Source of the DNA: Lophium mytilinum
Taxonomy: Eukaryota > Ascomycota > Dothideomycetes > Mytilinidiales > Mytilinidiaceae
Length of the DNA stretch: 64,000 nt
NCBI GenBank assembly: GCA_010093605.1
Contig: MU004190.1
Span: 620,001-684,000, forward strand
Reading direction: 5' to 3'
The notes beneath the pieces are model-generated. The model was given only the letters and a program-made list of their open reading frames with translations, was not told the DNA's origin and made no database searches. The first letter of the stretch is position 1. Every line of letters begins with the position of its first letter. Below are positions 33,828 to 45,600 of this stretch, piece after piece. Both the position numbers and the translations under genes were made by a program.

Positions 33828-35087
33828 ATGGAAGAACGATTCCAAGGTCCCCGCGAGAGAGTTAGTTCATTGGAAAATGGCAAAGCCAAGGACCGATCCG
33901 GGGAGATGATGGTAAGCTCACCGTTCATATGTTATATTGCATAATACTAACCTAAACTTCTCAATAGCCTCCTCCCCCTTTGCCCACATCTGGTAGCCAT
34001 CCGAAACGTATACCGCATCAACTGGTCGCGTTTCGCCGACGTTCTCCTCAGAGCTCTGTGGGAACACACTCACGGCAGCTCCTGGAATCCTCTGATCAGG
34101 ACATCAATTTAGATGACGACCCTGAGGACGCAACTGTGAGTCACTAGCCCCTTTTTTGCGAATCAACCAAGGCTAATTATCTACTTGTAGAAGGACCTAA
34201 AGCTACCTGATGTGGGAGCACAATCAAACACTACTCAACGATATCGCCCGGGTGCATTTGGCCGCCCTCTTGGCCAGTGGGTGGAGAAGAAAGCGGTCAC
34301 GACTTCGGCTTCGTCACGTCGAGACAACTCCCACCAGTATCCCAGCCAGTTAAATACTTGGAGGTCACAAGCATCGAATCTGGGTCAACCCTCTAACACT
34401 CCTGCCGCCAACGCGAACGCGAACGGAACACCCCTCACCACCCCTTCAACCACCACGCAGGGGAAACGGAAATGGGATCAGCCTTCGTCGATTTTGGTAA
34501 ACTGGCTTAGGAAAGCAGTGGCGAGTGGCGATTGGGACGGTAATCTCGTCGACGAATTCCTCCACCAGAGGCCCAAGATTGCTCGTGTTCGCGGCTCTGG
34601 TCGGGGTGTGCCGCAGCCGATTTCTCTCGAAGCTCTCAAGGTTGCCAAAATCATCCTTCACGATGATGTGACAGCGCTTGTCGATCCAGACATCAAGTCT
34701 GGAGACCCAATCCGAGTGGATACGCCAAGCGGTCCCCGATCGGCCAAAAGGAGAAACTCGATCATTATGGAGTACAAGAGCGAGAAGGTGGCTGTGTGTG
34801 TCCGCATCACAACACACGGAGAGCGAGGGATCTCATTCATCAGGCCTCAATTTAGGAGCAACCACCTTGGCATCCGCCTGGCGAATGACGCTACTTACGT
34901 CAACCATGCCAACGGACCCGAGCTCCTCGCGAATGCAACCGCGGGTTTCAAGCTGTCGCCCAATTCCTACGTCATCTTGGAATGCTTTGATTACCATGTC
35001 AAAGGCAACGAATTCATCAATGGTGAACTGTGCCCTGACAGTTTTGCGGAGCTTACCAAAGAGCTCACCAAGAAAGGCCAACTGTAG
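33828..35087 (+). CDS. family B protein copy 1, unknown function
   Basis: Three exons (33828-33911, 33968-34135, 34191-35087) encode 382 residues. The first exon is exactly 28 codons, as in the copy at 38740. An ATG six bases upstream is in a frame that soon stops, so 33828 is the chosen start. The N-terminal half is low-complexity and polar (Ser, Pro, Arg, Asn-Ala repeats such as ANANANG). The C-terminal half looks globular: LVDPDIKSGDPIRVDTPSG, EKVAVCVRITTHGERGISFI, HLGIRLANDATYV, YVILECFDYHV. The stretch R-G-I, H-x-G-I, G-P-x-L, Y-V-x-L recurs in the same order in the 38740 protein. I recognise no domain. It is transcribed away from a family-A gene, which suggests co-expression. Confidence 0.75.
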
Positions 35088-36783
35088 GATGGGGAAAGAT
35101 TGCGAGTCGCAGAGTCAAGCCATTTTTTGGATTCTAGAGAGGTTTCACGAGTTGGAAACTTTGTGCTTATAGGACCCCTTCGAAGTATTTGTACAAGCTA
35201 AAATTCAATGTGAGACGCTGAGTACCAACTAGCCATGTATGTCAGGTGCCTACGCACTCTCAATGTGATAGGAAGGTTTACTGTCAAAGATACCGTCATC
35301 GTGCTAAGCACCACCCGCGGTGACCAAGTTCACACATCTCCTCCACATGAAGACTGCACTTCGACAACACGCCAGAGTGATGGTTCAAGAGTGACAGTAC
35401 TAATATGAGCAACGCGTACGGTCAAACGCTTCTAGGCGTCAGGCTGGAAAGCTTGAAACCCTCAAAGAACATATATCTCCACTTGACCAGAAGTTGCCCG
35501 CACTTGCGAAAGTGAAGCGAGACAATCGAGGGCTTTCTGACTACCGGCAGGCATAATGAACTTATGAGGCGCTGCTAAGAGTTCCTGTAACGAACCTCAA
35601 AGCGAATTACCACACGACACTACTAGTAATGGTAGAGACTCGTGAAATTGGTCTCGGAGCCCAAAGTCGTTCTGTCCGAAGCAAGGTTCTTTTGGCTAGA
35701 GCTCGGGGTTCTTGGGACCCTGTACGTATCATGATTAACGGCTTAGAAGACAGTGTCATCTAATTGGAAAACCTTGTGATCCTTCTAGTCGAGCATAGGA
35801 TGTAGAAACAACGCATTTAGCAAAAAGTCAATGTTAAACTAGTTAAGGTCTAGACTAACACTTCACACTTCAAATATGTTCCCTAACTATTCTGCACTCT
35901 TCTTGAATTGACGTTGCCCAGCAATCTCTCGATACCGGTGATTTCTTGAATGCTGAGTGTAAGACATTGGCCGCACAAAATTTCCGAATGTTTAACAGTG
36001 TCTAGTTCTGTGAGACCTTATCTTGATTTAATTTGATACTAACTACAACGGTCCTAGGGGGATCATATGACTACGATTCACTGGTAAGCAATTTTTTTGA
36101 AGTACCAGAATGGATTTACAGACTTTTTGATGTCAGGAGTCACATTACCGGACTACTAACTTTCAAGTTCGAATGCAATACCAATTACCTGAACTATGTG
36201 TCTCGGGTAGGAACTGGAGTTGAGGAAGGAAGATAGGGGCGCTTAATTCACGACCACTTTGAACTCGTTCGCGCGCATGAATAGATACACTATCGAGCTA
36301 AGGGATACTATGGAGATCTTTAATTCACTGACGCCGGCAAGCTGCCGATTGCCGCTCGATGAGTACATTGCACGGCTGCAAAAGCAAAACATCGGTATCA
36401 TAGCCCCTAGCATGGAGAGGTAATGGCGTCTCTTCACGACTAGATTTCCATCACTGGACTCGACGGGCGCTGAAAATCGAACGTATTACTTCTTGTTCAT
36501 CTTAGCTACCCACAGTGGCTAACAAAGAGGGATTTAGAGTTTCTGGATTGAGCGAGTCTATCTATGTCGGGCTTCCTTTGCATGTATTGTGTAATATAAG
36601 TGTGTTAATTTTAATCTTGCAAGCACATGATTATACAGAGACAGGGCTACTAATCCTCGGGTCTCGACAAAGCTTACATACGGTACCTAGATACAAGGAA
36701 GAAAAGGGTCTTGAAAAACCGTTCTACTTGTTTGTGGTACTATTGATGGTAAAACAATCCATCATCTATGTCAACACCAAAAG
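35088..36783. other. gene-free stretch, 1.7 kb
   Basis: Separates the two A/B pairs. AT-richer than the flanks, with short frames only. It may hold decayed sequence from the duplication, but I see no clear repeat or transposon protein. Confidence 0.4.
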
Positions 36784-38274
36784 CTAATAATGACCTAAAG
36801 TGCGAGCCCGGCGATCGATGCGCCTCCGCTCCGCTCCCTCTGCTATCATACTGATACTATCCCATGGCTTTTTCAACTCGATCGGCCACTCATCTACGTG
36901 AGGAGTAGAGATCGAAGTGGCATCCTCAAATGGACCTTCTTGACCAAGTATCCATTGCTCAATGCGACCTCGATCTCGATCCGTCTCCGCTGCTATCTCT
37001 CTCTCCTCACTTTCCCGGTACCCGTCATCCGGATGATCAACACACTGCGAAGTTCCATCATAATCGTACCAGTAGCACCCAATTGCTCTTGCGTCTCGTA
37101 TTGCAGCCTCCAGCTCTTCCTCGGCTTCGATCAAGCGTCTAGTGAGCTTCGAACGCTCCAACAAATAGATGTGATCGTACTCCATTCTCAGGTCTGCATC
37201 GGGGCGATTGATCTGGCTTTTGGCATAGGACTCAAAGTCGAAGTCGTATCCATATGCGTGCCTATCGTAGTGCGATTCGAAGGCTCGATATGCATGCTCG
37301 TAGAGGAATCGCTTGTCCGCCACTTTCTGCTCCGCTAGTTCGATAGCTCCATTATGTTGCTGTGTATCCATACACGGTGGCTCCAGAGCTACCAGGTCTG
37401 TTGATTTTTCGTTCTGATGATTCATTGAGAGCTCTTCAGGTGGGAAAATACCACAACCAACAAAAACATCCTCTAAGACTAGGTCGACTGATTGTTGCAA
37501 GGCTTCCCAACGATCCTGCACGGCTTTGAGCTGGTCAGATAACTCTTCGTTTTGATCTTCGAAGCCTTCTCGAATACGTCTTCCAAGATTAGTGGCGTCT
37601 TGGAGCTCTCTGATGGTTTGTCTTTCGCTTTCAGAAAGGTCCCCGTTCCCATCTGCTTTCTTTTGCAGTCTCCTTAATTGCTTCTCTTTCCTTATGAGAT
37701 CTACTAAGGCATGTTGGTCCTTCCAATGTAAATCCTGTCGCTTCTCTTCAACTTCAGCTCTCGTTGCTCGCAATTCTCGTTTCGCCCATAGAGCATCCTG
37801 AAACTGTAGAGAAAGCTCACGGGATAGGAGAAGGGCAATCAGTCCTGGTGTCTCATCGCCAACGATGACCATCTTCGCGGGTCCGGAATAACACGTTCCA
37901 TCTGAAACATCTGATATGTTAAAGTTCCTTATGGCCGGTCTCCTTACTTTGACATCAACGCTGGTGGATCTTTTCGGCAGCCCCGTAGCGCTAACACCTT
38001 TCTTCAGAACTCTAGACGCATGATTCGGCGTCATGATTAGCTCGAGCTGGGTGCCTGAGACTCGCTGGCCGCTGAGGTTGAGGTATGTACCCGCTTTCCT
38101 CGCAGATTTTCGAGTCCCGCTATTTGAGGTCTTTCGCACGCGACTGTCTTTCAGAACTCGAAACAGACTCCACAAGCTAATGCCAGGCGGTGGAAAGATT
38201 GCGGTCATACGTTGTCTCCAGAGACGCCGTACCCACTCGTTCGCGGTCCCCATCATGTGAGTCAGATGGAGCAT
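36784..38274 (-). CDS. coiled-coil protein, family A copy 3 (long form), unknown function
   Basis: Single open frame of 496 residues from the ATG complementary to 38272-38274; a start seven codons later is possible. The first 140 residues are basic and have no counterpart in the other copies. From about residue 145 the family pattern appears: a short beta-like segment (AKMVIVGDETPGLIALLLSREL), a long charged coiled coil (KELRATRAEVEEKRQDL onward), a helix with DRWEALQQSVDLVLEDVFV, then the C-terminal domain with RRLIEAEEEL, YDYDGTSQCVDHPDDGY, a QWILGQ, DEWP, and IAEGAERRRIDRRAR. These match the 32134 protein in order and spacing. Divergent from a family-B gene 465 bp away. No function can be assigned. 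Confidence 0.75.
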   Translation of the reverse strand: MLHLTHMMGTANEWVRRLWRQRMTAIFPPPGISLWSLFRVLKDSRVRKTSNSGTRKSARKAGTYLNLSGQRVSGTQLELIMTPNHASRVLKKGVSATGLPKRSTSVDVKVRRPAIRNFNISDVSDGTCYSGPAKMVIVGDETPGLIALLLSRELSLQFQDALWAKRELRATRAEVEEKRQDLHWKDQHALVDLIRKEKQLRRLQKKADGNGDLSESERQTIRELQDATNLGRRIREGFEDQNEELSDQLKAVQDRWEALQQSVDLVLEDVFVGCGIFPPEELSMNHQNEKSTDLVALEPPCMDTQQHNGAIELAEQKVADKRFLYEHAYRAFESHYDRHAYGYDFDFESYAKSQINRPDADLRMEYDHIYLLERSKLTRRLIEAEEELEAAIRDARAIGCYWYDYDGTSQCVDHPDDGYRESEEREIAAETDRDRGRIEQWILGQEGPFEDATSISTPHVDEWPIELKKPWDSISMIAEGAERRRIDRRARTLGHY

Positions 38275-38739
38275 TTCAGCAGTTCGTACGTTAGTCTAGA
38301 ATGCAGCGTCAGTAAAGATTCTTGATTGAAGATGCTCTCATTTGGGGAGTAGGTAGATGCGTACTTCTTTGTAGTGTGTAAAGCCACGACAGAAGCTGTT
38401 ATGTTGGCCAAGTGAAGCTGTCCTTCACTCGTTTGCCAACACATACGCAAAGTATCAATCACGTGATGACCCCTGAACAACGCCAGATGTATCCCACGTA
38501 TGCGGTTTCGACGCAACATCGCACATTCTAGGGCGATAAGTCAAATCAACATAGTTGTCAGAAGCCACGTTTTAGGTCCGGGTTTCTGCCGCTGGGCTTG
38601 CATATTAATGAAGAAATTCGCAACAATCATTCTTAGTCACATACAGGAGCATTTTATTGCCCAGAAAAGAAAGAAAAGTAGCTTTGAACGGGTGTAGCTT
38701 CGTCTCCGATCAGTCTTACCACGATACTAAACTACTGTC
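38275..38739. promoter_or_regulatory. divergent promoter region, family A copy 3 / family B copy 2
   Basis: A 465-bp spacer between the two start codons, mirroring the 443-bp spacer of the first pair. No strong TATA element stands out. Confidence 0.4.
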
Positions 38740-39761
38740 ATGGATAACGCACCTCGAGACATCGCCCCGATGGGTAACCGGGACAACACTACGCAAAGCA
38801 TGAACCCGACTCGTAGATTTCAGGTAAACACTGGTTTCATGTCAAAGCGCTAAGTATACTATATCCCAGAGGAGAATGGTGTTAGCTAACAAGAACCACT
38901 CACGAGTAGCGCTGGCCCGCTAGAAACCCTGAACCAACTGTGCCATCACAGCCACACCCACGTCCGCACCCCGGACTCGCACAAAGTGGTAGTATTGGCC
39001 GTGATACTAGGACGCAAAGCGCCCTCGAAAGTGGCCGGAGACGCGATATTCTTCGACAAACTTCCTGGCGTTCGGGGCAAGGGTCAGCCGCGACAATTGC
39101 AGTAGCTCTAACGCAGTCGATTCCTGAAGGCCAGCCACTCAACACATTCTTACCTTCAAGTACACTTCATAGCGCTTCAAGCCTGACCAGGCCCAACTTA
39201 TCCACTCAATCTACCCATAGCTCGCATCCGCCTCGAAATCTTCGGTCTAGGATACCCCTAATTGACCCCGGCGCTATCATCCACCACGCAGACCCAGTTC
39301 GTTTGCTGGATCCTAGTATACCCCAAGGGGACCCTTCGCGAAGCGAAAGTCAGTATGGGCCTGTTCTTGATAAGAAGAGGTACTTTGTAGTTCTTTTCAC
39401 GAACCCTCCAATGTCCACCCTGGACGCGTTCCCAATTTTCTCTTATAATGATCGCGGCATCATGCATTTGCCAAGAGAAGTTAGAGAAAGGCATATGGGT
39501 ATCGTAATGGCAAGGGAAATGTACGCTGGTGATGTGCCAGGGCCGGCTCTGGAAGTCCAGCAGGATGTGGCAAAAAGCTTTACACTGCGGGAGACCGCCT
39601 ATGTGCTCCTGGATAGCGTCACGATCGAGCCGAATGTCCATACCACTGTCTGCGGTGGTCTGACGGATGAAAGTCACGAGCTCCTGTACAAGAGGGTTCT
39701 CCAGCTCTATCACGAGAAGTGGAAGAGGCTCAAGGGAGAGGATATTGATGAGTCTGGGTGA
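38740..39761 (+). CDS. family B protein copy 2, unknown function
   Basis: Exons 38740-38823 and 38910-39761, joined over an 86-bp intron with a GCTAAC branch-like site, encode 311 residues. The first exon is 28 codons long, the same as the copy at 33828. The N-terminal half is Arg/Ser/Pro-rich and polar. The C-terminal part contains PLIDPGAIIHHADPVRL, KRYFVVLFTNPP, then RGIMHLPREVRERHMGIVMA, GPALEVQQDV and TAYVLLDSV, aligning with the same landmarks of the first copy though with modest identity. No domain is recognised. Its partner in the divergent pair is the family-A gene at 36784, and the repeated pairing suggests the two products act together. The downstream gene at 40089 is convergent. 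Confidence 0.72.
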
Positions 39762-40088
39762 GGTTTAGTTTTCTTGATATTTCGATTCGGCTTTATGACC
39801 TGCAGGCGGGAAGTGAGGTAAGTGTGAAAGATAGTGTTCGGTAGATAGAACTTAGTCTTGAAGTTTGCAATTACATTTGAGGACCTTGATGCATCCATAT
39901 GCCACTGCTTGAAGTCCTTCAACACATTCTGAGACATGAGCATGGACCATCCAGGAACAGGTTTGACCATGACAGAAACTCGCCCTGCCACCCCAGACGG
40001 CGTCAGGTAGCACTGGTCGTCAACGTCAGTCTACATGCAATGAGATCCTCCTGAAGTACTGTAGCAATCCTAATATACATACGTCGTT
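39762..40088. other. intergenic, 0.3 kb, between convergent genes
   Basis: 3' flanks only; nothing recognised. Confidence 0.4.
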
Positions 40089-41084
40089 TCATGTAGCATA
40101 TATGCGTTGCCCAAACTCATCCATCTTCCTCTTCGAAGATCCCTTCAACGGATCATCGATAGCCTTCCTCTTCTTCGACTTCGGACTCAGAGGTTCTTCT
40201 TCTCTCAGGCCTCCCATTCGAGCGGCATCCCGCCAATTCCAATTCCTCAACTTGATCCACTGTTTCCGTGGGTGGTCCGTATCTCTCAGCTGTATAGGCT
40301 TTCCTTTCATGTTTTCGTAAGAAGAGAAAGGTCTGTTTCCCACAACCGACTCCAGCTCTCGAATAGGGTTATGGAACGATTTCGCCTGCTCCTCAACGGT
40401 CATCTCCTTCGCTTCCTCGACCACAGTTAGTCGTTTGGCTGCCTCAGCGGCCTTAGCAGCTTGCAATAACGTTCTATCATCCATCGCGCGATCCCCAGAG
40501 CTATCATCCAGGATCACACCGTAGTTCCGCTTTACCCAGTCTTTCGCTACTCGGTCTGGAACGCCGATTTTTGTGCCGGGTAGTATAGCACCGAATTGCA
40601 CGAACAGGTTCTCAACATCCGTCAGCACTTCGCTGCGGAGGCGATTGTATTCTCGATAGTAGAACTTGAAGCGATCAGCTGTTGTTTTGTCCGTGAACGG
40701 ATTAGACCCGTGCAGAGCGAGTGCGTTGATCCAGTCTAGATCCCGGCGGACTTTGATTAGCGACTGGATTTTGACTGTGAGATTAGGTTGGGTCGTGATG
40801 CTCGGTACGTAAATTGGATTCGGGAAAGGGACATGTCTAGTCGGCGTCTGGCGTAAGGATTGGAATGAAGGGTTCGGAGGAATTGGGAGTTGAATTTGAT
40901 ATTCCAAGGGCGCGTTCAGATACGGCTGGATGGTTTGCGGCTGTGGGTATCGACTGTCTCCTAGACTTATCGTGCTTCTTGCATGAGTGGAGGCTGATGT
41001 ACTCGAACCGGCGGCTGCTGAGTTCTGCGCTGTACTGCTTGGAAAGCCGCTGTCGTTGGCGAAGTTGTCTTGATTATTTGCCAT
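40089..41084 (-). CDS. unrecognised protein of 331 residues, basic C-terminus
   Basis: Single open frame from the ATG complementary to 41082-41084. The first 100 residues are Ser/Pro/Gln-rich and probably disordered. The middle looks helical and globular (KIQSLIKVRRDLDWINALALHG, then RFKFYYREYNRLRSEVLTDVENLF), followed by Ala/Lys-rich helix (LLQAAKAAEAAKRLTVVEEAKE) and a segment with three Trp (KQWIKLRNWNWRDAARMGG). The C-terminus has two clusters of basic residues (KSKKRK and KGSSKRK) that could serve as nuclear localisation signals. No domain is recognised. It sits next to the A/B array and has a similar disordered-plus-helical make-up, but I see no convincing sequence match to either family. 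Confidence 0.65.
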   Translation of the reverse strand: MANNQDNFANDSGFPSSTAQNSAAAGSSTSASTHARSTISLGDSRYPQPQTIQPYLNAPLEYQIQLPIPPNPSFQSLRQTPTRHVPFPNPIYVPSITTQPNLTVKIQSLIKVRRDLDWINALALHGSNPFTDKTTADRFKFYYREYNRLRSEVLTDVENLFVQFGAILPGTKIGVPDRVAKDWVKRNYGVILDDSSGDRAMDDRTLLQAAKAAEAAKRLTVVEEAKEMTVEEQAKSFHNPIRELESVVGNRPFSSYENMKGKPIQLRDTDHPRKQWIKLRNWNWRDAARMGGLREEEPLSPKSKKRKAIDDPLKGSSKRKMDEFGQRIYAT

Positions 41085-42663
41085 TCTTGGTGTTCGCTCC
41101 CTACTCTAGTCGAGAGAGTATGTAATAGCTATTTTCCAAGAAGAGGCTCTTTACGAACGTCAAAACGGATAGACGTTACGTGAATGATCGCGAGGACAAT
41201 GACATTGTCCAAAATAACGGAAATCCGATCGCCGGAATAAAGAGATTTGCTGAAGACAGAGCTGGTACCTGGATATGAACTTTGACCCAACTCGCTCTGA
41301 TTTCATGGTCGGCTTTGTTTCTTTGATGTTCGAATCGCCCGTCCCTTGTGCTATTGTTCACTGACGTTCGGGCTTTGTGCTGTTGTCCGCAATTCTTTCA
41401 AGGAACAAAGACTCTGAAAACAATCCGATTGTGACAGTAGCGTGTACATGCCGGAGTCCGACTCTTATAAAGCCTCACAGTCTCCTACGACTGAAACCCA
41501 GTCTCTCAGCTCCACTGCGGCTGACTCAAGACTAGCTTGCTATTGGAGGCTTATCGACGTCTGCACTGCGTGTATTTCTGGCTTAGAAGAGTCGTAGCTA
41601 AGTTATCCCTTCCGCTGAAGCATCTCACTAACAAATTCGGCCAGAGTGATTATTCTCATTTGTGTCCGTATGTTCCTCTAGAAATAGGGGGTGGTCGTGC
41701 CGCTTGAGCTGGAGATAGATTCTGCCATTCATCCTGGTATATCAAGACTCAAGATCAAGCTAAATGTTGAGACTGCAAGTATCGAGCAGCTTCACGCATC
41801 TGGGATCTCGGGATGAAGGGAGCACATAACGGCTTGCCACAGTCCCCTTAACAAGATGAAAGTAGTAAGTCATCCACACCAACGTCTTTGCTAACGACCC
41901 ACAGGACAGACAAACTGCTATCCATTAGACCGCACCAACATGACCCCTGTAAGTCAACTCTTCCCCTTGCTACTAACGAAGCAACAGAGCATGGTGAGCC
42001 AATAGCGAAATATATACATATCTGAAACGATATACGGCAATCGGTCAGATCCTCAAGTATACAACAAACAAGTATATCCCCAACATATCACACAAAGAAG
42101 ACAGCTTTACGGAAAAGAAATTGCAATACAAGTGAGTAAGTGAGCTTGACATTTAATCTGAGGCTATCGTCTGGCGAGTCAGACCTGACCTGCTATGGGA
42201 TGCTGTACTCCACGTTTACTGTGTCTCAATAGTGGGCAGATTGCATTACTCGTCGTTTCTCGTTCCTGGTCTGCGCAATCCTTATCATCCTACTGGTGGG
42301 TAGTCCCAATTCCTGGCGAGGAAGTATTCGGGAACTTTGCTACCCATAGCGTGCTCCTATCAATGTTCTCGAAACCTTTGTTATACTGAAGGCGAGGTTA
42401 ACATCCTCTATTGACCTTTTCACGCCCCCACCGGGTGCGAGAGCTGTGCAGCGGCTGAATGAGCTGAAGGGTATGATCGCTTGTGGTGGCAGCACAGCAC
42501 CCGCACCCGCACCGGTGAGTTAATGCAGCGAGGGCATTCTGGATGCAGCATGATGTTATAGTTGATGGCTTTATCGGCGGGTATAGATTTGATTTGAGGG
42601 GTTGTAGTGGCATAGACCGGGAGGGTCTTCAGAGGACATGTCGGCAACTATCCCACGACCGTG
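41085..42663. other. gene-free stretch, 1.6 kb
   Basis: Only short unconvincing frames (for example 42195-42389 plus strand). No repeat or transposon protein seen. Confidence 0.4.
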
Positions 42664-45600
42664 TTATATAAGAGTAAACGTCTCCACCCGCAAGTTCTCG
42701 AAGTGTTCCAGCGTAAGGCACCTTGCAAAGCCGATCCTCGTATACGTAGCATTCAGTCCATCCACCGGCGCAAGAACCAGGCCCATCCCACACGTCCTAT
42801 CATATTTCTTCCCATGCCCAGAAGCAGGGCAATTCTGACGGAACAGATAAATGCAGTGCACCACCTTTCTCGACCCACGCTCGGACTTGACGTCAAAATG
42901 CATGTCTCCGACGATTCGACTTCCGGTAGAATCTCGCATCTGGATTATTTGCCCGAAGGCATTGGATGAAGCATCGTATCCAAGAACCGCCTTGAATATA
43001 GGGGCTACTATGCGCAAGTAGCCCGACTTGACTCTACCGAAGGGGTCCGCGCTCGCAAGCTCGTCGTGATGTTCAAGGATAACGGACATGCCCTTTTCCC
43101 ATGTGCGGTGCTTTCCTGTCGCGTCGAGAGTAGTGTCTTCGAAGCTGGCTTTGACAGAGGAGTATTGGACTGGCCCAGATAGAGATGCCCATGACCAGCT
43201 TGGAGCGACGTAGTTCGCGTGGCGTATGTGGTCTCTGTCTTTGGAAAAGTGCTTGTAAGAGCCCCATGCCAAGCTACGCAAGAGATCCTCTGACCAGAGA
43301 CCTGCGACGTATTCACTCAACGTGTAGTCACTAACAATCCTCGCGAGACCAGCGATAGCGGGCAGGGTATCCTCTTCCTTGGTGAGTAGCCGGTTCGAAT
43401 AGTCGGCAACGGTATGGTACCACAGGTCGTGAATGTTGCGATCGCCCAAGTCGTTAATGGAGTCAAGGAGCCTCTCGTTGAAGGAGCCGTTGTAGCGCTG
43501 TTGCTTCGCCATATTCTTTGTGGGCCACCCTTCGTACGTTTTCACGCAGCGACACTCCCAGAGCACTTGCTCATGGGTGAAATGAGCGATGCGCGGAGAC
43601 ATTTCGCATTCTTGGAGTGTCCATCCTCTGCTATGCAGGGGTCCCTCTTCGTGCAGTTTTTCCCACCACGATTGGGGTTTTATGGCCCTTATGGCTAGAG
43701 GCCTGCCGTCCTCGTCCTTGAGCTGAAATTCAACGTAGTTGTTGTCTGTTTCTCGTGAGCGGAAGATGCCCTCTGTGTCATCATCGGAAACATTGGCCGC
43801 TATGGTCAAGTACGAGTTGCTGTAAACCTGGCTCATCAGAGACGTCTCTCGATCCCAATCTTCGCGAGAGTCTTGTATGATGCATAATGCATCGATCCAC
43901 AGATGCTTGACTCCGAGCTGATGCGCAACTTCGCAAGCTTCCACGAACGTCAAGGGCAGGATGTCCACCTCGATAGACTTCATCCGGCTATCAATGTTCC
44001 TTGCAAGGGTCGAGCTCGAAGCTGTGGCTTCTGCGTGCCACCGATGGGTCATAGCCAGATATCGTGATTTCCTGGGCAGCGAGCATCCTTCCACCAGTTT
44101 CAACGTCTTGTTTCGGTCCCAATCGCTAAGATAGAGCAGTCTCGTCGGCAAAAATTCTTTCTGCGGCTGAATCCTACAGCCATCATGGCTTTGGTTACAT
44201 TGCTGCAGCCATGAACGCAGCTGTTCGAACGTCTCGAGGGACGAAGTACTTCCAGATAGTGGCTGTCGCTTGTCTGAAGAATGTCAGCAGTAAGCCTCGT
44301 GGGTCATACAAGGGGATCTACTTTCGAAAGGCTCGACAGTGAGCTGAAAAGCAGCCCGCAGGGTTTTTGGACATTCGACGTCTGCTGGAAACGGCTCATC
44401 AATCTGACTCCTCATAGAATCTACTGGCCCGCGGCGTGAGCTCCGATACAGTCTCACCTCACTAGGCTGAGGAAGCGTGATCGTCGTAATTCCGAGCTGT
44501 TTCCAGAAGAACATGCAGAAAGGACATCCGCTGCGGGAAGAATCTTGGAGAGAGTTCAATGATAGATGCCACTTCGGAGCATCCCAACTCTGCCATTCCT
44601 CGGTGAAGAATGCCGCTGGTAAGTTTTCGCATATCGCGCACAATTCCGCCTTGGTAACAGTTGATAAATCCAAAGATATACTGCGCTTTCGTGGTGCGGG
44701 CGTCTCGGCTTGCTTGCGTTTCAGCAATTCCATGATGGCTTGATTGCCGCCCTCCTCTGCAGCGTCAAGGGCCGTCCTGTCAGTGTACGAGACTGCATGT
44801 GCATCCGCACCTGCATCAAGCAATATTCTCACCATCTGTTCATTCCCTTTCATACACGCCAAATGCAAAGGCGGTTCCTTCCTCCCTGCAGCCGCGCTCG
44901 GATCAGCGCCATCAGAGAGAAGTACCTGCGCCGTTTCGAGGTGATCGCCTTCCACAGATGCTTGCAGCGCAGTACTCCAGCGTGCCTCCTTATCATCTAA
45001 ATGTACACCAGCTTCGAGAAGCACCCTCACGACTTCAGCATATCCTCTGGTGGCCGCAACCGTGAGCAAGCGAAAATGACTCCCGTGCTCTTGTTTGACC
45101 GACACTCCCACGCTTAGTAGGCAATTGAGGAACTCAACGTGCCCCGTCTCAACGCAGGCTTCGAGAGCTCGTCGCATCGCCTGTGTAGTCTCCACCTTCT
45201 CCTTTGTCACCTCTTGTACTAGTCTTTCAAACACCTCAACGTGATTGCCCTTGATCGTTAACATCAGCGACGGAGAGGCTGAATCCCAGGCGTCGGTCTC
45301 GAGCTTAGCACCGGCGTTCAGGAAGGTGTTGACGATGTCGATGCTGCCTGCTTCAGCTGCCGCTTGCAGCGCCGTGCGTCCCCACACCCCAGCTTTTGCA
45401 TTGACTTCAGCACCAGCATCCATCAATCTTTTGACCAATTCGACGTCACCCCTCCCAGCTGCGGCCTGGAGTGCGGTCCTGCCTTGTCTCACTGGAGGCG
45501 CATTGGTGTCCGCGCCTGCTTGCAGTAGTATCTCCACAACATCCAAATGTCCTCCACGCGCGGCTTCCTGTAGTGGCGAGGAGTAGTGCTCACGGTTCCA

